A DNA stretch of 16,273 bases from an uncultured Collinsella sp. (lineage in GTDB: Bacteria; Actinomycetota; Coriobacteriia; Coriobacteriales; Coriobacteriaceae). Numbering within the stretch: position 1 is the first letter of the stretch; the number at the start of each line of letters is the position of its first letter. The DNA lies in NCBI GenBank assembly GCA_902470915.1, contig CABRIB010000045.1, forward strand, positions 1-16,273, read 5' to 3'. Positions 14,560 through 16,273 of this stretch are shown one piece after another. The notes below the pieces were generated by a model. That model did no database searches. It was not told the origin of the DNA and saw only the letters and a program-made list of their open reading frames with translations. Both the position numbers and the translations under genes were made by a program.

Positions 14560-15039
14560 CTACACGCCGGCGGCGATGCCGGTGCGGTCGTGGATGGCGC
14601 CATGCGGGCAGACGACGGCGCACATGCCGCACGACAGGCAGTCCACGCCGTCGATATGGGCGCAGTTGTCCTCGATGCGGATAGCGCCGGCAGGGCACTT
14701 TTTGGCGCACATGCCGCAACCGATGCAGCTCGTGTCGCAGATCTTGCGAGCAATGGCGCCCTTATCGGTGTTGTTGCAGCGCACCAGGATGTTCTGGTAG
14801 CCGGGAACGAAGGCAATCACGCGCTGCGGGCACGCCATGCCGCACAGGCCACAGCCCGTGCACTTTGAGCGATCCACGCGGGCGATGCCATCGACCAGCG
14901 CAATGGCGCCGTGGGGGCAGGCCGTGACACAGGCACCACAGCCAATGCAGCCTTCGCTGCAACGGGCGTCGCCGCCTGCGGAAGCACAGCCGCTTCCGCA
15001 GGCAACGTAGGCCACGTTATGTTGAATGGATTTGGCCAT
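14560..15039 (-). CDS. Polyferredoxin with four [4Fe-4S] sites (RnfB-like C-terminal type)
   Basis: The 159-aa protein has 22 cysteines. Four CxxCxxCxxxC motifs lie at C31-C41, C60-C70, C105-C115 and C134-C144, each followed by Pro. That gives four [4Fe-4S] clusters in two ferredoxin pairs. An extra cluster of cysteines at C14, C18 and C27 might bind another cofactor. The segment KGAIARKICDTSCIGCGMC resembles the ferredoxin part of RnfB. There is no membrane helix, so it is soluble. Lying between a YgfK-type flavoprotein and a Mo hydroxylase that lacks FAD, it is the obvious electron carrier between them. The start codon lies 11 bases after the upstream stop, and the ribosome site AGGCGAG overlaps that stop, suggesting translational coupling. 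E. coli YgfS is a similar 4Fe-4S protein of this gene neighbourhood. Confidence 0.92.
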   Translation of the reverse strand: MAKSIQHNVAYVACGSGCASAGGDARCSEGCIGCGACVTACPHGAIALVDGIARVDRSKCTGCGLCGMACPQRVIAFVPGYQNILVRCNNTDKGAIARKICDTSCIGCGMCAKKCPAGAIRIEDNCAHIDGVDCLSCGMCAVVCPHGAIHDRTGIAAGV

Positions 15040-15050
15040 AAGAGACTCGC

Positions 15051-16226
15051 CTATTTCTTAAGAAGGTACGAATAGTTGTCGCGCACAGCCCTGATGGTCA
15101 GGCGGACGGCCTCGGGAAGACCGGTGTTGACGGCATCGACCGAGACGGTGCGGACCGTGCCGGCGACGCGAACCTTAAAGTGGTCCTCGTCCACGGCCAG
15201 GAAGCCCTCGTTCTCGGAGTTCTCCATGTCCTCCTCGCTCCAGAACAGGGTGAGCTTGTCCTTGTAGGGACGGCCCTCCTGGTAAGGGCAGAACACGGCG
15301 CAGTTGCCGCACTCGTTGCACATGCCGTCGACATGGACGACCTGATGCTTGGCCAGGCCCGGCACCTTAATTGCCACGTTGGCGCGGTTGGGGCACACGT
15401 CGCAGCAGACCTCGCACACCGAGCCGCAGCCCAGGCAGCGGGTCTTGGTGCAGTTGCGCTTGTCGCGGCACAGCGACCCCTTGCGCTCGTAGCAGGTGTC
15501 CTCGCGGCCGGCCTGCTCGTTGCAGTCGGCGTACTTGTTAAAGTCCACACCGGCGATGGCACGGGCGACCTCGGCGGCGTCGGCAATAGCCTCGACCACG
15601 GTGGCAGGACCGCGACGGCAGTCGCCGGCAGCCCAAACGCCCTCGACGCCGGTGGAGGTGGCGGCAAGACGGCCGCGACGGTCGTGCTCGACGCCCGCGG
15701 CATCGTACAGGCTGGCATCGATGCCCTCGCCCACGGCGCAGATCACCGTGGTGGCGGAAAGCTCGACGGTCTCGCCCGTGGCGACGGGGCTGCGACGGCC
15801 GCTTGCATCCGGCTCGCCGAGCTCCATGACGTCGCAGGTCAGCACGGAGCCGTTGAGCGCCTTGGGCGCCAGCAGCTCGCAGAGCTCAACGCCGTCGGCA
15901 AGAGCAAGATCGAGCTCTTCCTCGTCGGCGGGCATCTGCTTCTTGGTGCGGCGATACACCAGGCGCACGTTCTTCACGCCGGCCAGGCGCTTGGCCACGC
16001 GGGCCGCGTCCATGGCGGTGTTGCCGGCGCCAATGACCACGACGTCCTCGCCCAGCTCGAGCTTCTCGCCCTTCTTGGCGGCCTCGAGGAACTCCAGCAC
16101 ATCGAGCTCGGCACCCTCGCCCAAGCCCGCAGAGCCGGGCATCCAGGCACCGGTGGCCACGACCACGTCGGTAAAGCCTTGAGTCTTGAGTTCGTCGATG
16201 GAATCAACGCGAGCGTTGAGCTGCAC
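15051..16226 (-). CDS. ygfK: YgfK-like flavoprotein (putative selenate reductase subunit family), C-terminal 391 aa, 5' truncated
   Basis: The reading frame enters from the adapter, so only the C-terminal part of a protein of roughly 1000 residues is present. It has a GltD-like pyridine-nucleotide fold with VVVIGAGNTAMDAAR (62-76 of the fragment) and the FAD-binding end GVWAAGDCRRGPATVVEA (196-213). After this come cysteine-rich segments, CLGCGSVCEVCCDVCP (264-279) and CNECGNCAVFCP (303-314). PYKDKLTLFW and the following acidic tail match the C-terminus typical of YgfK. The family is named for selenate reduction, but its genes cluster with purine catabolism, and ygfK belongs to the gut bacterial urate-degradation set. 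The likely role is passing electrons between NAD(P)H, FAD and the polyferredoxin encoded next. Residues before QLNARVD (MYKRQ) come from adapter. Confidence 0.88.
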   Translation of the reverse strand: MQLNARVDSIDELKTQGFTDVVVATGAWMPGSAGLGEGAELDVLEFLEAAKKGEKLELGEDVVVIGAGNTAMDAARVAKRLAGVKNVRLVYRRTKKQMPADEEELDLALADGVELCELLAPKALNGSVLTCDVMELGEPDASGRRSPVATGETVELSATTVICAVGEGIDASLYDAAGVEHDRRGRLAATSTGVEGVWAAGDCRRGPATVVEAIADAAEVARAIAGVDFNKYADCNEQAGREDTCYERKGSLCRDKRNCTKTRCLGCGSVCEVCCDVCPNRANVAIKVPGLAKHQVVHVDGMCNECGNCAVFCPYQEGRPYKDKLTLFWSEEDMENSENEGFLAVDEDHFKVRVAGTVRTVSVDAVNTGLPEAVRLTIRAVRDNYSYLLKK

Positions 16227-16273
16227 CTGTCTCTTATACACATCTGACGCTGCCGACGATACCCCTTGTGTAG
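16227..16273 (-). other. Nextera library adapter (i5/Read-1 side), artefact
   Basis: Positions 16227-16259 are the exact reverse complement of the Nextera Read-1 adapter, starting with the Tn5 mosaic end. TACCCCTT (16260-16267) would be the i5 index; its complement AAGGGGTA differs by one base from S507 as I remember it. GTGTAG is the start of the P5 flank. The genome ends at 16226. Confidence 0.97.

Noticed and set aside
11599..14868. Open frame of 1089 codons on the plus strand
   Set aside because: It lies antisense to the molybdenum hydroxylase and polyferredoxin genes, whose Fe-S and Mo motifs are unmistakable. Long antisense frames are expected in GC-rich coding DNA, and its translation is low-complexity without known motifs.
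15180..16247. Open frame of 355 codons on the plus strand ending in LSLIHI
   Set aside because: It is antisense to the ygfK-like gene, and its last residues are translated adapter.

Overview
The window is a 16.3-kb, GC-rich contig. It probably comes from a gut Coriobacteriia genome, most likely Collinsella. That is an inference from protein style, codon use and the purine/urate-type molybdenum hydroxylase operon; nothing in the window proves the taxon. Both ends are Illumina Nextera adapter, not genome: positions 1-46 carry the Read-2 side adapter with index bases, and 16227-16273 carry the reverse complement of the Read-1 side. Genomic sequence therefore runs from 47 to 16226. The genes at both edges are truncated, and translated starts such as MCIRDR or MYKRQ are artefacts.

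Left part, mostly plus strand. The 3' end of a YheO/DauR-like HTH regulator (48-221) is followed by a Pro/Ala-rich single-pass membrane protein (345-1331). A 400-bp gap then holds four spaced copies of a short motif and a perfect 19-bp hairpin. Next come an unrecognised 146-aa protein (1732-2172), a secreted three-repeat surface protein with an LAATG sortase signal (2480-4294), and an unrecognised 411-aa helical protein (4477-5712). A DnaQ-like DEDDh exonuclease (5754-6488) converges on the last of these from the minus strand.

Middle part, minus strand. Two P-loop ATPases of the families often found in multiple copies in gut bacteria lie in tandem: AAA_14/DUF4143 at 6943-8238 and ATPase_2/DUF234 at 8424-9815. 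Each ends in a PD-(D/E)xK-like nuclease signature and each has its own cis repeat directly upstream. The first has five 23-bp tandem units. The second has a perfect 25-bp inverted repeat made of two 14-bp palindromes. Left of them a promoter, a 29-codon ORF and a terminator form a candidate small transcription unit (about 6651-6900).

An AbiEi-like/DUF559-like protein (10283-11281, plus strand) is bracketed by members of one 46-nt imperfect palindrome family: a single copy at 9942-9987 and a five-unit array with a 62-bp period at 11355-11647. This repeat family is the most distinctive non-coding structure in the window.

Right part, minus strand. A compact operon reads ygfK-like flavoprotein (3' 391 codons only), then a four-cluster polyferredoxin, then a 925-aa xanthine-dehydrogenase-type molybdenum hydroxylase, and ends at a strong intrinsic terminator (11665-11700). 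The likely electron path is purine substrate to Mo centre to two [2Fe-2S] clusters to polyferredoxin to the YgfK-type FAD/NAD(P) protein. This matches the gene set linked to anaerobic purine and uric-acid breakdown in gut bacteria. No tRNA, rRNA, CRISPR array, insertion sequence or replication origin was recognised.
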